A stretch of 64,000 bases of DNA, from assembly GCA_030432025.1 (NCBI GenBank), contig JAUIIA010000001.1, forward strand, positions 248,001 to 312,000, in the 5' to 3' direction. The translations under genes and the position numbers were made by a program. Positions within the stretch are counted from its first letter, which is position 1; the number at the start of each line of letters is the position of its first letter. A model generated the notes under the pieces. The model saw only the letters and a list, made by a program, of their open reading frames with translations. It made no database searches and was not told where the DNA came from. This DNA is from Alphaproteobacteria bacterium. Lineage in GTDB: Bacteria; Pseudomonadota; Alphaproteobacteria; Micavibrionales; Micavibrionaceae. Shown here piece after piece: positions 16,815-25,581 of the stretch.

Positions 16815-17840
16815 ATGTCCCTCACACCACTTACACAGCGCAGAATTTCTCAGTTTAAAGCCAATAAACGCGGTTATTGGTCGCTATGGCTGTTTATGTT
16901 TTTGTTCCTGATCGCATTGGGCGCTGAGTTTATCGCCAATGATAAGCCGATCGTGATCCAATATGACGGTGGATTATATTTCCCGACCTTCGTGAATTAC
17001 CCAGAGACAACGTTCGGCGGTGACTTCGAGACAGAAGCCGAATACCGCGATCCGTTCGTTAGCGAACTTATAGAAGAAAAAGGATGGATGCTATGGCCGC
17101 CTATCCCCTACTCCTATGACACAATTAACTACAATTTGCCGCAGCCGGCCCCCTCCCCGCCTACATCCGAAAACTGGTTAGGCACCGATGATCAGGGGCG
17201 TGATGTTGCCGCGCGGGTTATTTACGGATTCCGCCTGTCGGTTATGTTCGGTCTGGCGCTCACCTTTATCTCTTCCGTCATCGGCGTTGCTGCCGGCGCC
17301 GTGCAGGGATATTACGGGGGCCGTCTGGATTTGATTATGCAGCGCGGGATTGAGGTATGGGCCAGCATGCCGTCGCTTTATATTCTGATTATCTTTTCAT
17401 CGATCTTTATTCCGGGCTTTTGGACATTGCTGTTTATCCTGCTTTTGTTTAGCTGGGTGCAGCTCGTCGATGTGGTGCGCGCGGAATTTCTGCGGGCACG
17501 GAATTTCGATTATGTGCGTGCTGCGCGCGCGCTTGGTGTTTCCAACCCTGTCATCATGTGGCGACATGTGTTGCCGAATGCCATGGTTGCCACGATAACC
17601 TTCATGCCGTTCATTTTAACGGGATCGATTACCGCTCTTACGTCGTTAGACTTCTTAGGGTTAGGTTTACCGCCAGGATCTCCCTCACTTGGGGAGCTGC
17701 TCGCGCAAGGCAAAAACAACCTTGAAGCCGCATGGCTTGGCATCGCTGCTTTTGTATCACTTGCCTTGATGCTGACATTGCTTACCTTTATAGGTGAGGC
17801 TGTAAGAGATGCTTTTGACCCTCGTAAAACCACTTTGTGA
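16815..17840 (+). CDS. yejE: Peptide ABC transporter permease YejE
   Basis: 341 residues, DppC/OppC-type permease. The N-terminus (LTQRRISQFKANKRGYWSLW) and first helix are typical of YejE. A long periplasmic loop (about 45-125) ends at NWLGTDDQGRDVAARVIYG, the family hallmark, followed by five helices. The EAA loop is RAARALGVSNPVIMWRHVLPNA. With YejB it forms the channel for peptides delivered by YejA. The M20 peptidase gene begins 15 nt downstream, so peptide uptake and hydrolysis may be cotranscribed. Confidence 0.94.
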   Translation: MSLTPLTQRRISQFKANKRGYWSLWLFMFLFLIALGAEFIANDKPIVIQYDGGLYFPTFVNYPETTFGGDFETEAEYRDPFVSELIEEKGWMLWPPIPYSYDTINYNLPQPAPSPPTSENWLGTDDQGRDVAARVIYGFRLSVMFGLALTFISSVIGVAAGAVQGYYGGRLDLIMQRGIEVWASMPSLYILIIFSSIFIPGFWTLLFILLLFSWVQLVDVVRAEFLRARNFDYVRAARALGVSNPVIMWRHVLPNAMVATITFMPFILTGSITALTSLDFLGLGLPPGSPSLGELLAQGKNNLEAAWLGIAAFVSLALMLTLLTFIGEAVRDAFDPRKTTL

Positions 17841-17855
17841 AAGACAACGCTATAA

Positions 17856-19052
17856 ATGAAAGTACGTAATTCCATTCAAACCATGCAGGACGAGTTCGCA
17901 GGCTACCGCCGCGAAATGCACATGCACCCGCAAACCGCATATGAGGAAACATTCGCCAGCGGTCTGGTGCAGGACAAGTTAAAAGAATGGGGTATTCCGT
18001 TTGAATCCGACATTGCCGTTACAGGTGTCGTCGCCACAATCGAAGGCGAAAAAACCGATAGCGGTAAAAGCATCGGCCTGCGTGCGGACATGGATGCGTT
18101 GGATATCGATGAGGCCGATAATAAAAAATGGAAATCGAAAAATCCGGGTAAGATGCATGCCTGTGGCCATGACGGTCACACCGCGACCTTACTGGGCGCC
18201 GCCAAATATCTCAGTGAAAACCGTAACTTCAACGGCAAGGTTCACTTTATCTTCCAACCTGCAGAAGAAGGCAGCAAGGGTGCGCACAAAATGATCGAGG
18301 AAGGTCTGTTCGACCGCTTCCCGTGTGATTACGTTTACGGCATGCATAACTGGCCCTATATGTCGAAAGGCCAAATGGGCATATGTCCGGGACCGATGAT
18401 GGCTTCCGCCGATATCGCAAGCATCAAAATCCTGGGCTCGGGTGGTCACGCCGCCGCACCACACAGGACAATCGACCCGATCATTATCGGCGCGCACATT
18501 GTGACCGCGTTACAAACACTCGTTAGCCGTTCCGTCGACCCGCTAGACAGCGTTGTGATCTCCGTCACGAACTTCAAGGCCGGCACGGGCGCACACAACA
18601 TCATCCCCGACAATGCGGATTTGCTATTGTCTATTCGTACTTTTGATAATGAAATTCGTGAGCGTCTGGCCCGTAAAATCGGCGACATCGCCCGTAATAT
18701 CGCAGTCAGCATGGGTGCAAACCTCGACTATGATTACTATTACTGTCTGGATGCGACGATTAACGATGATGAGGAAACCATCTTTTGTGCCGATGTCGCA
18801 CGAAATGTCGTGGGCGAAGAATTCATGGATGACCGTATCGAGCCATCCATGGGCGCGGAAGATTTCGGCGCAATGTTACGCGAAAAGCCCGGCGCTTACA
18901 TTATTATGGGCCAAGGCGAACCGGACATACCGGAAAGCAACCACAACAACGGGTTGCACACGCCGCGTTATGATTTCAACGACGACATATTGCCGCTTGG
19001 TATGGAATACTGGGTACAGATTGTCGAAAACAAGCTGCCGCTGAAAAAGTAA
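17856..19052 (+). CDS. M20 family metallopeptidase/amidohydrolase (HipO-like)
   Basis: 398 residues. The metal ligands of M20D amidohydrolases are visible: MHACGHDGHTA (about residues 98-108), the paired Glu of FQPAEEGSKGA, the His of YGMHNWP, and the C-terminal HNNGLHTPRYDF. Relatives cleave N-acyl amino acids (hippurate, indole-acetyl-amino acids, N-acetyl-diaminopimelate). An acyl-amino-acid or peptide substrate supplied through the Yej transporter is inference from the position right behind yejE. It ends directly against the convergent ddl stop. Confidence 0.88.
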   Translation: MKVRNSIQTMQDEFAGYRREMHMHPQTAYEETFASGLVQDKLKEWGIPFESDIAVTGVVATIEGEKTDSGKSIGLRADMDALDIDEADNKKWKSKNPGKMHACGHDGHTATLLGAAKYLSENRNFNGKVHFIFQPAEEGSKGAHKMIEEGLFDRFPCDYVYGMHNWPYMSKGQMGICPGPMMASADIASIKILGSGGHAAAPHRTIDPIIIGAHIVTALQTLVSRSVDPLDSVVISVTNFKAGTGAHNIIPDNADLLLSIRTFDNEIRERLARKIGDIARNIAVSMGANLDYDYYYCLDATINDDEETIFCADVARNVVGEEFMDDRIEPSMGAEDFGAMLREKPGAYIIMGQGEPDIPESNHNNGLHTPRYDFNDDILPLGMEYWVQIVENKLPLKK

Positions 19053-20132
19053 TTAAGCGGCGGCCCGTTTAGCGTCATCCTCGAACTTGATCGCGCTTTC
19101 GATAATCTTGCGCACCAAATCCTTATAGCTCACGCCTTTGCTCTCGAAAATCTTCGGGAACACACTGTGTGGGCTGAAACCAGGGATCGTGTTGATTTCG
19201 TTCATGTAGAGATCGTTCGTTTCGTTCTCGATGAAGAAGTCGATACGTGCCCAGTCCTTACAACCAACCAGCTTATAGATCTCGGCAGTTTGTTCCTTGA
19301 TCTTCTTTTTCATCATCGGGCTGATATCAGCCGGACACTGACAGAATGTGTTCTCGTTATATTTGGCTTCGTATTCATAGACATCGTCCACTTCCGCATT
19401 GGATTCACCCAGATGTGAAATTTCAATGTCGTTACCGTTACCAATCACGCCAACAACAATCTCTTTGTGGGGAATGAATTTTTCAACCAAAACTGCGCTT
19501 GTGAATTGAGCGGCTTTCTCGACGCCTTTTTTGAACTCTTCGTAGTTACGGGCGATTGATACGCCAATACCGGAACCGTTGTCATTCGGCTTAATGGCGA
19601 ATTTTTCACCGCCGGTAGTTTCAACAAACTCCTTATAGACATCTTCAGTGACGGTTGTGGTTTCAATATTGATAACACCACCCGGTGCGACCTTGAATCC
19701 GTTACCTTCCAGCAATGTCTTCAGATAGTTTTTGTCAAAACAGACAGCAGAGGCGAGCGTACCGCAGCCGATCACAGGAATATTCAGAGTTTCGAAAAAG
19801 CCCTGCAACTTACCGTCTTCACCAATTGCACCATGTGTCATTGGCATTATGTAGTCGCATTTATCGAAGAAAGCGTGTGGAGGCACTTCGAATGTCGGTC
19901 TGTCCTCTACATCTTCTTCGGCTTCAATGAACAGCATGTCTGGATCTGCTTTTGAGATCAGGAAACGAAGAGTACCTTCGCCTACTACCCAGTTGCCTTC
20001 CTTGCACATACCTATGCGCTCAGCTTTATATCCGGGAAGTGAATCAATTGCCTTCATAACGGCTTTTGCGCTAGCCAAACTCACTTCGTGTTCCTCACTG
20101 GGACCACCAAAAACTACACCAATATTTATCAT
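19053..20132 (-). CDS. ddl: D-alanine-D-alanine ligase
   Basis: About 359 residues. It joins two D-alanines for the peptidoglycan stem peptide. ATP-grasp features are IGVVFGGPSEEHEVS at the N-terminus, the omega-loop region KPNDNGSGIGV, and the metal-binding NEINTIPGF near the C-terminus. I choose the ATG at 20132 because a GAGAGAAC lies just upstream; the in-frame start at 20147 would add only five residues. It is transcribed toward the M20 peptidase and away from the arginine operon. Confidence 0.93.
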   Translation of the reverse strand: MINIGVVFGGPSEEHEVSLASAKAVMKAIDSLPGYKAERIGMCKEGNWVVGEGTLRFLISKADPDMLFIEAEEDVEDRPTFEVPPHAFFDKCDYIMPMTHGAIGEDGKLQGFFETLNIPVIGCGTLASAVCFDKNYLKTLLEGNGFKVAPGGVINIETTTVTEDVYKEFVETTGGEKFAIKPNDNGSGIGVSIARNYEEFKKGVEKAAQFTSAVLVEKFIPHKEIVVGVIGNGNDIEISHLGESNAEVDDVYEYEAKYNENTFCQCPADISPMMKKKIKEQTAEIYKLVGCKDWARIDFFIENETNDLYMNEINTIPGFSPHSVFPKIFESKGVSYKDLVRKIIESAIKFEDDAKRAAA

Positions 20133-20247
20133 TTGTTCTCTCGTCATATTTGTTAATTTCTTAAATATTGGTGCTTTTCTAACACATATGACACAAAAAA
20201 GACAAATTCGTGCGTGTTGCAGCGCACTATCGGCAACTTAAAAATGT

Positions 20248-20277
20248 TTGACATTTACTACTGAAAGCGGCTTTATA
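20248..20277 (+). promoter_or_regulatory. Promoter of the arginine operon leader
   Basis: TTGACA at 20248-20253, an 18-bp spacer, and TTTATA at 20272-20277. The expected transcription start is 20284, which is exactly the A of the leader-peptide ATG. Confidence 0.65.
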
Positions 20278-20283
20278 GCGTCT

Positions 20284-20331
20284 ATGAAAAATTTAGTTGT
20301 CACAGTAACACCTCGACGACGCCCCCGCTAA
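20284..20331 (+). CDS. Arginine leader peptide (attenuator), leaderless
   Basis: Fifteen codons encode MKNLVVTVTPRRRPR and then TAA. Four of the last five codons are Arg (CGA, CGA, CGC, then CCC for Pro, then CGC). There is no ribosome-binding site, and the ATG coincides with the predicted transcription start, as known for the leaderless trp leader peptide of Sinorhizobium. The Arg codons and the stop lie in the left arm of an intrinsic terminator. A ribosome stalled for lack of charged Arg-tRNA would cover that arm and allow readthrough into the arginine genes. The mechanism is inference; the sequence arrangement is seen directly. Confidence 0.75.
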   Translation: MKNLVVTVTPRRRPR

Positions 20332-20356
20332 TCCACCCGATTAGGCGGGCATTTTT
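20321..20356 (+). terminator. Attenuator: intrinsic terminator overlapping the leader peptide
   Basis: CCCGCTAATC pairs with GATTAGGCGGG with one bulged G, around a 5-nt loop (CACCC), and is followed by ATTTTT. The left arm contains the last Arg codons and the stop of the leader peptide. About 50 bases further down a second short hairpin (about 20400-20424, arms GGTA and CCCTT) precedes the first structural gene. Confidence 0.72.
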
Positions 20357-20464
20357 CGTGCCTTAAATACCCCTCACTAAAATTGAACGCTTAATCGGTC
20401 GGTATTCCCTTGAAAGGGTTACCAAAGAATTGCATTGTATTAACGACTTAAGAATTTGAAAAAC

Positions 20465-21517
20465 ATGACCAAAATACACATCGATAAAATCGCTTCCGTC
20501 ACCAAAAATCTGGAGCTGAAGCACACAGAAAAACTGGCCGACAAGCTATCTTGCGAGATGGGAACCGTACTGGCCGTGCAGGTTCTGGAAGATAAAAGCA
20601 TCTATAACGAGCTGGAATTGCCGTCAGGGCGGATGTCTAAGCTCAAAAAAGGCGATATTCTGGCCGTAGCTTTGGGTAACCGCATGGCCTTAATGGGGTT
20701 TGTAGGTAATTTGCCCAAATCACTGAAGGTTGATGATGTTATCCACTTGTTGAATTTCGGCGGTGTTGCGGGTGTTTGCACCTCCGCCAACGTCAAGGAA
20801 GTCGGCGAACCCTTAAGAGTTCGGGTTTTGGGTGGTATCCAGCGCAAAGGCAAGCTGCTCAATATCGGTGATGCGGCGTTGTTTAAGCCCTCTCCTGCTC
20901 TGAAAAGCGATGTTCCGTTGATCATCACGACAGGTACGGCGATGGATAGCGGTAAGACGACCGTTGCAATCGAGATTGTTAAAACCCTGACACGGATGGG
21001 TATGAAGCTGGCGGGTGCGAAGCTGACCGGTGTCGGTGCGCAGCGTGATTTGTTCAAAATGCAGGATTACGGCATTTTCAACGGTGTATCCTTTGTTGAT
21101 TGCGGCGTGACATCGACGGCCGATATGCCGGACGAGCAGATGACAGCCGTAGCAAAGGGCGCAATCAACTATCTTTCAAAATCAGAGCCTGACGCGATTA
21201 TGATCGAGTTCGGCGACGGCATGATGGGTAAATACGGCGTGCATGCCATTTTGCAGGACCCTGAAATTCAGAAGAATGTCAGATTCCACATTGGTTGTGC
21301 GCGGGACCCTGTCGGCGCGATCGGCCTTGCCAGAGCCTGTGAGGACCTCGGTCTGCCGCTGGATGTTCTGAGCGGTCCCGTGACAGACAATCAGGTCGGT
21401 AAAGACATCCTAAAAGAGCAGCTCGGTATTCTGACATATAATGCCTTTAACCCTGACAACCTCTGGCTTGATCTGATCATCGCCAGATGGGCCATGGAGA
21501 TGCAGGATGCAGCCTAG
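20465..21517 (+). CDS. P-loop NTPase of unknown function, first gene of arginine operon
   Basis: About 350 residues. The N-terminal half (1-140) is a beta-rich domain of unknown family. The C-terminal half starts with a Walker A motif GTAMDSGKTT at 157-166 and resembles the dethiobiotin-synthetase-like or DUF1611-like class (AGAKLTGVGAQRDL, then DCGVTSTADM). It overlaps argC by 11 bp and is therefore part of the operon, but it is not a standard arginine-synthesis enzyme. I start it at the ATG at 20465; a TTG at 20456 would add three residues. Neither has a clear ribosome-binding site. Confidence 0.72.
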   Translation: MTKIHIDKIASVTKNLELKHTEKLADKLSCEMGTVLAVQVLEDKSIYNELELPSGRMSKLKKGDILAVALGNRMALMGFVGNLPKSLKVDDVIHLLNFGGVAGVCTSANVKEVGEPLRVRVLGGIQRKGKLLNIGDAALFKPSPALKSDVPLIITTGTAMDSGKTTVAIEIVKTLTRMGMKLAGAKLTGVGAQRDLFKMQDYGIFNGVSFVDCGVTSTADMPDEQMTAVAKGAINYLSKSEPDAIMIEFGDGMMGKYGVHAILQDPEIQKNVRFHIGCARDPVGAIGLARACEDLGLPLDVLSGPVTDNQVGKDILKEQLGILTYNAFNPDNLWLDLIIARWAMEMQDAA

Positions 21518-22484
21518 TATTAAAGCAAGCATCATTGGCATTACCGGTTACACGGGGCTGGAGCAGCTGCGGCTGTTACTTGCGCATCCGCATATCGAGA
21601 TTGTGCACCTGACCTCCAGACAGCATGAAGACACCCCGATCGGCGAGGTATACCCGCATCTGTCGCATCTGGATTTGAAGATCACAAATACTGATCACAA
21701 TACAGTCGGAGCGGATAGTGATGTTGTCTTCCTCGGTCTGCCTCATAAAACGGCGCAGGATGTCGTTGCGGATTTGCACGGTAAGGTGAAGGTCATCGAC
21801 CTGTCCGCCGATTACAGGCTGGATGATGTAGAGACTTACAAGAAATATTATCAGGACCACAATCACCCTGCTCTGCTCAAAGATGTCGTATACGGTGCGC
21901 CTGAATTCCATCGTGACGCGATCAAGGGCGCGGATACGGTCGCAAACCCCGGATGTTTTGCCTTGCTGGCGCAGATTATGCTCTATCCGTTTGCGGGATC
22001 AATCGAGCATGCGGATATTATGGCCGTGACAGGGTCCAGCGGATCAGGAAAATCGGCAAGTGACGGGACGCATCACCCGATCAGAAGCCATAACATGAAA
22101 AGCTACAACATCAACAAGCACAGGCATATTCCAGAGATTACGCGAACGGCGAAAATCGATGAAGCGCAACTCAACTTCGTGCCGACATCAGGCCCGTTCG
22201 TACGGGGTATTTTCGCGACCGCCTTTGTGAAAACGAATGCCGAACCTGCTGTATATAAAGACGAACCGTTTATACGGGTGATGGATACGGTAGCGCTTGC
22301 GAATGTAGTAGGATCGAATTACTGCGACCTGTCGTTTGAAAAAACAGATGGTGGATACATCGTACAAGGCGCACTTGATAACCTCGTCAAAGGGGCTTCG
22401 GGCTGCGCGGTGCAGAATATGAATTTAATGTTTGGACTTAACGAGACGGAAGGATTGGTGAGCCTCTCACCTCTATATCCATGA
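21507..22484 (+). CDS. argC: N-acetyl-gamma-glutamyl-phosphate reductase
   Basis: 325 residues. It reduces acetylglutamyl phosphate to the semialdehyde with NADPH. The nucleotide-binding IIGITGYTGLEQLRLL, the catalytic-Cys loop VANPGCFALLAQ (Cys about 148), and the HRHIPEI block are present. The active-site loop is NPGCFA rather than NPGCYP, and the segment SSGSGKSASDGTHHP is unlike the common SGVSGAG form, so it belongs to a divergent ArgC branch. It is coupled to the P-loop gene upstream and overlaps argB by 4 bp. Confidence 0.88.
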   Translation: MQPSIKASIIGITGYTGLEQLRLLLAHPHIEIVHLTSRQHEDTPIGEVYPHLSHLDLKITNTDHNTVGADSDVVFLGLPHKTAQDVVADLHGKVKVIDLSADYRLDDVETYKKYYQDHNHPALLKDVVYGAPEFHRDAIKGADTVANPGCFALLAQIMLYPFAGSIEHADIMAVTGSSGSGKSASDGTHHPIRSHNMKSYNINKHRHIPEITRTAKIDEAQLNFVPTSGPFVRGIFATAFVKTNAEPAVYKDEPFIRVMDTVALANVVGSNYCDLSFEKTDGGYIVQGALDNLVKGASGCAVQNMNLMFGLNETEGLVSLSPLYP

Positions 22485-23395
22485 TTATGAAACGTAAAAA
22501 CAAAATGCCGGAATTTTTCATCAACGCCTTTTACGAAAGCAAGTTCAAGGACAACTTCTTTGTGATCAAAGCGGGCGGGAAAATCATCGAAGATGACGAA
22601 GCACTGAATAACTTGCTGTGCAATATTCGCGAGTTGACCATGCAGGGTATTAAAATTCTGCTGATTTATGGTGGTGGACGCGCGATGGATATCGAAGCCG
22701 AGAAGCGCGGTGTCGAAGTGCAAAAGACAGGCGGCAAACGCATTACCGATGAAGCGAACATGGACATCATGAAGCATGTTCTGGGCGGTGATATGTCCTT
22801 GAAAGTTTCAGGCGCCATGGCCAAAGCCAAGCTGGACGGCCTTTCCTTTAACGCCGTGCCTGCGGACTGGATGAGCGTTTCCCTGCAGCCGAAAGTTAAA
22901 GGCGATGACTTCACTGGCGGCATTCATAATGTTTATGAGCGTCCGGTAAACAGATTGTTTAGAACCGTAAATTTTGTAGCCTGCGCTTGTATCGCGATTA
23001 CCGAGGATGGCACGGCATGTAATATCAATGCGGACACAATCGCGACACAGCTTGCGATCGGAACCAAAGCGCACAAGCTGATGTTCTTGTCCGATGTAGA
23101 CGGCGTGAAGATCAAAGACGAAGTTGCCGACATCATCACCTCGGAACAGATCGAAGGATTGATCGCGGACGGTACAGCGACAGGTGGTATGCAGGTCAAG
23201 CTGGAGAACTGTAAGGCCGCACTGGATGCTGGCGTACGGCGCATCCACTTGATGAGCGGCCTACGCAAGGATGCCTTGAAGAAAGAAATTTACGAGCCGG
23301 TCGGTCCGGGAACGATGTTGTTCTCCGAAAGCGAACGGCAATCCTACACTAACGAAGTTGAAGCGCAGAAATTGATTGAAGGACAGAAAGGGTAA
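22481..23395 (+). CDS. argB: Acetylglutamate kinase
   Basis: 304 residues, amino-acid kinase fold. It phosphorylates N-acetylglutamate. Family motifs are FVIKAGGKIIED (N-terminal Lys), LIYGGGRAMD (usually VHGGG), NINADTIATQLA, LMFLSDVDGV, and GMQVKLENCKAAL. The altered YGGGRAMD loop and the C-terminal extension of about 20 residues match the divergent character of ArgC. The start overlaps argC as ATGA; a second in-frame ATG follows at the third codon. Confidence 0.85.
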   Translation: MIMKRKNKMPEFFINAFYESKFKDNFFVIKAGGKIIEDDEALNNLLCNIRELTMQGIKILLIYGGGRAMDIEAEKRGVEVQKTGGKRITDEANMDIMKHVLGGDMSLKVSGAMAKAKLDGLSFNAVPADWMSVSLQPKVKGDDFTGGIHNVYERPVNRLFRTVNFVACACIAITEDGTACNINADTIATQLAIGTKAHKLMFLSDVDGVKIKDEVADIITSEQIEGLIADGTATGGMQVKLENCKAALDAGVRRIHLMSGLRKDALKKEIYEPVGPGTMLFSESERQSYTNEVEAQKLIEGQKG

Positions 23396-23400
23396 GTATC

Positions 23401-24606
23401 ATGAGCCAGGAAGCAAAACATATAATCGATGAGTCATTCGGCTATCTCGTAAAAACATACGCGCCACAACCCGTGGTGATGGATTACGGCGAAGGCTGTT
23501 ATGCCTATGACACAGACGGTAAGAAATATCTGGATTTTGCGGCAGGCATTGCAGTCGCATCCCTAGGTCATGCGCACCCTGCTGTTTTGAAAACCATCAA
23601 TGAGCAAGCCGCACGCATGATGACATGCCAGGCATCCTACGCGACGAAAGAAAAACTGGATGCGGCCAAGGCCTTGGTCGAAACAAGCTGCTTTGATCTG
23701 GTGTACTTCTCCAACAGCGGTACAGAAAGCGTCGAAGCCTCCCTCAAATGTGCACGCAAGTGGGCCTATGATGAAAAAGGCGAACAAGCCAACGAGATCA
23801 TCGCATTCAGAAAATCATTCCATGGCCGGACTTATGGCTCCGCCAGTGTGACAGAAAAATTCCACGTGCAACCATTCTTCGGCCCGTATCTGGGCGGCAT
23901 AAAATGGGCAGAGTTTAATGATCTTGAATCCGTTAAGGCGGTTGCCTCGGCTGAAAAAACAGCTGCAATCATTGTTGAACCAGTTCAAGGTGAAGGTGGT
24001 TTAGTACCGGCAGACGCAGAGTTCCTCAAAGGTTTGCGTGCGCTGTGTGATGAGTTGAATATTTGCCTTATATTTGATGAAGTTCAGGCTGGGTTCGGAC
24101 GTTTGGGTACATTACATGCTTATGAAGCGTTCGGGGTTGAACCCGACATTGCCGCATGGGCCAAAGGCATGGGTACAGGCTTCCCCGTCGGTGCGATGGC
24201 AGCGAAGGAAAAATTCGGTAAGGCAATTGTTGTCGGCACACACGGCACGACCTATGGCGGCAACCCGCTTGCCTGTGCCGTAGCTGCTACAGTGATGGAA
24301 GAGCTGACCAAGCCTGGCTTCATGGAACAGGTAGGTAAAACCTCCGCGATCCTGTTTGAAGGTTTGAACGAGATCAAACGCGCATCTAACAAGATTACGG
24401 AGATCCGTGGCAAAGGATTGATGATCGGTGTCGACACGGTGTTCGACATCAAGAATGTTCTAGGCGGTTTGCAGAAAAACGGCCTGATGGCAACGCAGGC
24501 GGGTAAAGACACATTGCGCCTGACACCGCCGCTGATCATCACCGAAGATCATGCGAACGAAGCACTGGAGATAATTAAAACGACATTAGGCGAGCTGGAA
24601 GAGTAA
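23401..24606 (+). CDS. argD: Acetylornithine aminotransferase
   Basis: 401 residues, PLP-dependent class III aminotransferase. The PLP-phosphate region FSNSGTESVEASLKCAR, the LIFDEVQAGFGRLG motif, and the catalytic lysine in WAKGMGTGFPVGAM are clear. It converts acetylglutamate semialdehyde and glutamate to acetylornithine. It lies 5 nt after argB with AGGG as ribosome-binding site, and its TAA overlaps the argF ATG (TAATG). Confidence 0.93.
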   Translation: MSQEAKHIIDESFGYLVKTYAPQPVVMDYGEGCYAYDTDGKKYLDFAAGIAVASLGHAHPAVLKTINEQAARMMTCQASYATKEKLDAAKALVETSCFDLVYFSNSGTESVEASLKCARKWAYDEKGEQANEIIAFRKSFHGRTYGSASVTEKFHVQPFFGPYLGGIKWAEFNDLESVKAVASAEKTAAIIVEPVQGEGGLVPADAEFLKGLRALCDELNICLIFDEVQAGFGRLGTLHAYEAFGVEPDIAAWAKGMGTGFPVGAMAAKEKFGKAIVVGTHGTTYGGNPLACAVAATVMEELTKPGFMEQVGKTSAILFEGLNEIKRASNKITEIRGKGLMIGVDTVFDIKNVLGGLQKNGLMATQAGKDTLRLTPPLIITEDHANEALEIIKTTLGELEE

Positions 24607-25523
24607 TGGGCGAGATCCGACATTTTATTGACCTCAAGGATTTTGACGGGACCACGCTGCAGGCGATCCTGAAAAAGGCACATACCTTGAAGGCCGAGAA
24701 ATTTAACCCGCCGCAACTCTTCACAGGGTTGTCACTGGCGATGATGTTTGACAAGCGTTCGACCAGAACACGGATGAGTTTCGAGATTGCGATGAAACAG
24801 CTCGGCGGTCACACGGTTGTGATGAACAAGGAAGAGTCACAAATCGGCGGTGCGGAAAGCATTGAGAGCACCGCGATGGTAATGTCACGTTTCGTTGATG
24901 CGATCATGGTACGGATGAGCGACCATGACGCGTTTCTGGAGCTGTGCAAATACGCGCAAGTGCCCGTCATTAACGGCATGACCAATCGTTCTCACCCCTG
25001 CCAGATTATGGCCGACCTGATGACAATCGAAGAAAAGCTGGGCAGTGCGAACGGTAAAAAAATCGCGTGGTTTGGTGATTATAACAATGTCAGCCAGAGC
25101 TATATAGAGGCCGCACCGTTGTTCGGATTTGAATTTATCATGGCCCTGCCCGCAGACCTCAATGGCAATGTACCTGAAGGTACGGCGTTTACGAATGATG
25201 CCAAGGAAGCGGCGAGCGGCGCGGATGTCATCGTAACCGACACATGGGTTTCGATGGGCCAAGAAGGCAAGGATATTGAAAAATTCTGGCCGTATCAGGT
25301 CAATGCGGAGCTGATGTCACACGCGAATGACGATGCTATTTTCCTACATTGCCTACCGATGCATGAATGGGAAGAAGTATCAGAGGAAGTCGCCAAAGGG
25401 CCGCAATCCGTGATTTTCGACGAAGCGGAAAACCGTCTGCATGCGCAAAAAGCCATCCTCGCATGGTGTCTTGAAGAGGCCGGTGTAAGCGTCCAACAGG
25501 ATAGCTTTAACTTCGGGACCTAA
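24606..25523 (+). CDS. argF: Ornithine carbamoyltransferase
   Basis: 305 residues. The carbamoyl-phosphate site DKRSTRTRMSFE (about residues 49-60), the HPCQIMADL block, the SMGQE loop and the ornithine-side HCLPMHEWEEV are present. It makes citrulline from ornithine. It is the last gene of this operon; argG, argH and a gene for acetylornithine deacetylation (argE or argJ) are not in the window. Confidence 0.94.
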   Translation: MGEIRHFIDLKDFDGTTLQAILKKAHTLKAEKFNPPQLFTGLSLAMMFDKRSTRTRMSFEIAMKQLGGHTVVMNKEESQIGGAESIESTAMVMSRFVDAIMVRMSDHDAFLELCKYAQVPVINGMTNRSHPCQIMADLMTIEEKLGSANGKKIAWFGDYNNVSQSYIEAAPLFGFEFIMALPADLNGNVPEGTAFTNDAKEAASGADVIVTDTWVSMGQEGKDIEKFWPYQVNAELMSHANDDAIFLHCLPMHEWEEVSEEVAKGPQSVIFDEAENRLHAQKAILAWCLEEAGVSVQQDSFNFGT

Positions 25524-25544
25524 AGCCATTTTAGGACTTCCCTA

Positions 25545-25575
25545 GCCAAGCCGACTCTCAGTTGTTAGGCTTGGC
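25545..25575 (+). other. Perfect inverted repeat before the symporter start
   Basis: GCCAAGCC at 25545-25552 and GGCTTGGC at 25568-25575 form an 8-bp perfect stem with a 15-nt loop, ending 6 nt before the ATG at 25582. There is no T-run, so it is not a good intrinsic terminator for argF. It may control the translation start of the symporter, which has no visible ribosome-binding site, or it may only protect the argF 3' end. Confidence 0.5.
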
Positions 25576-25581
25576 ATCATT

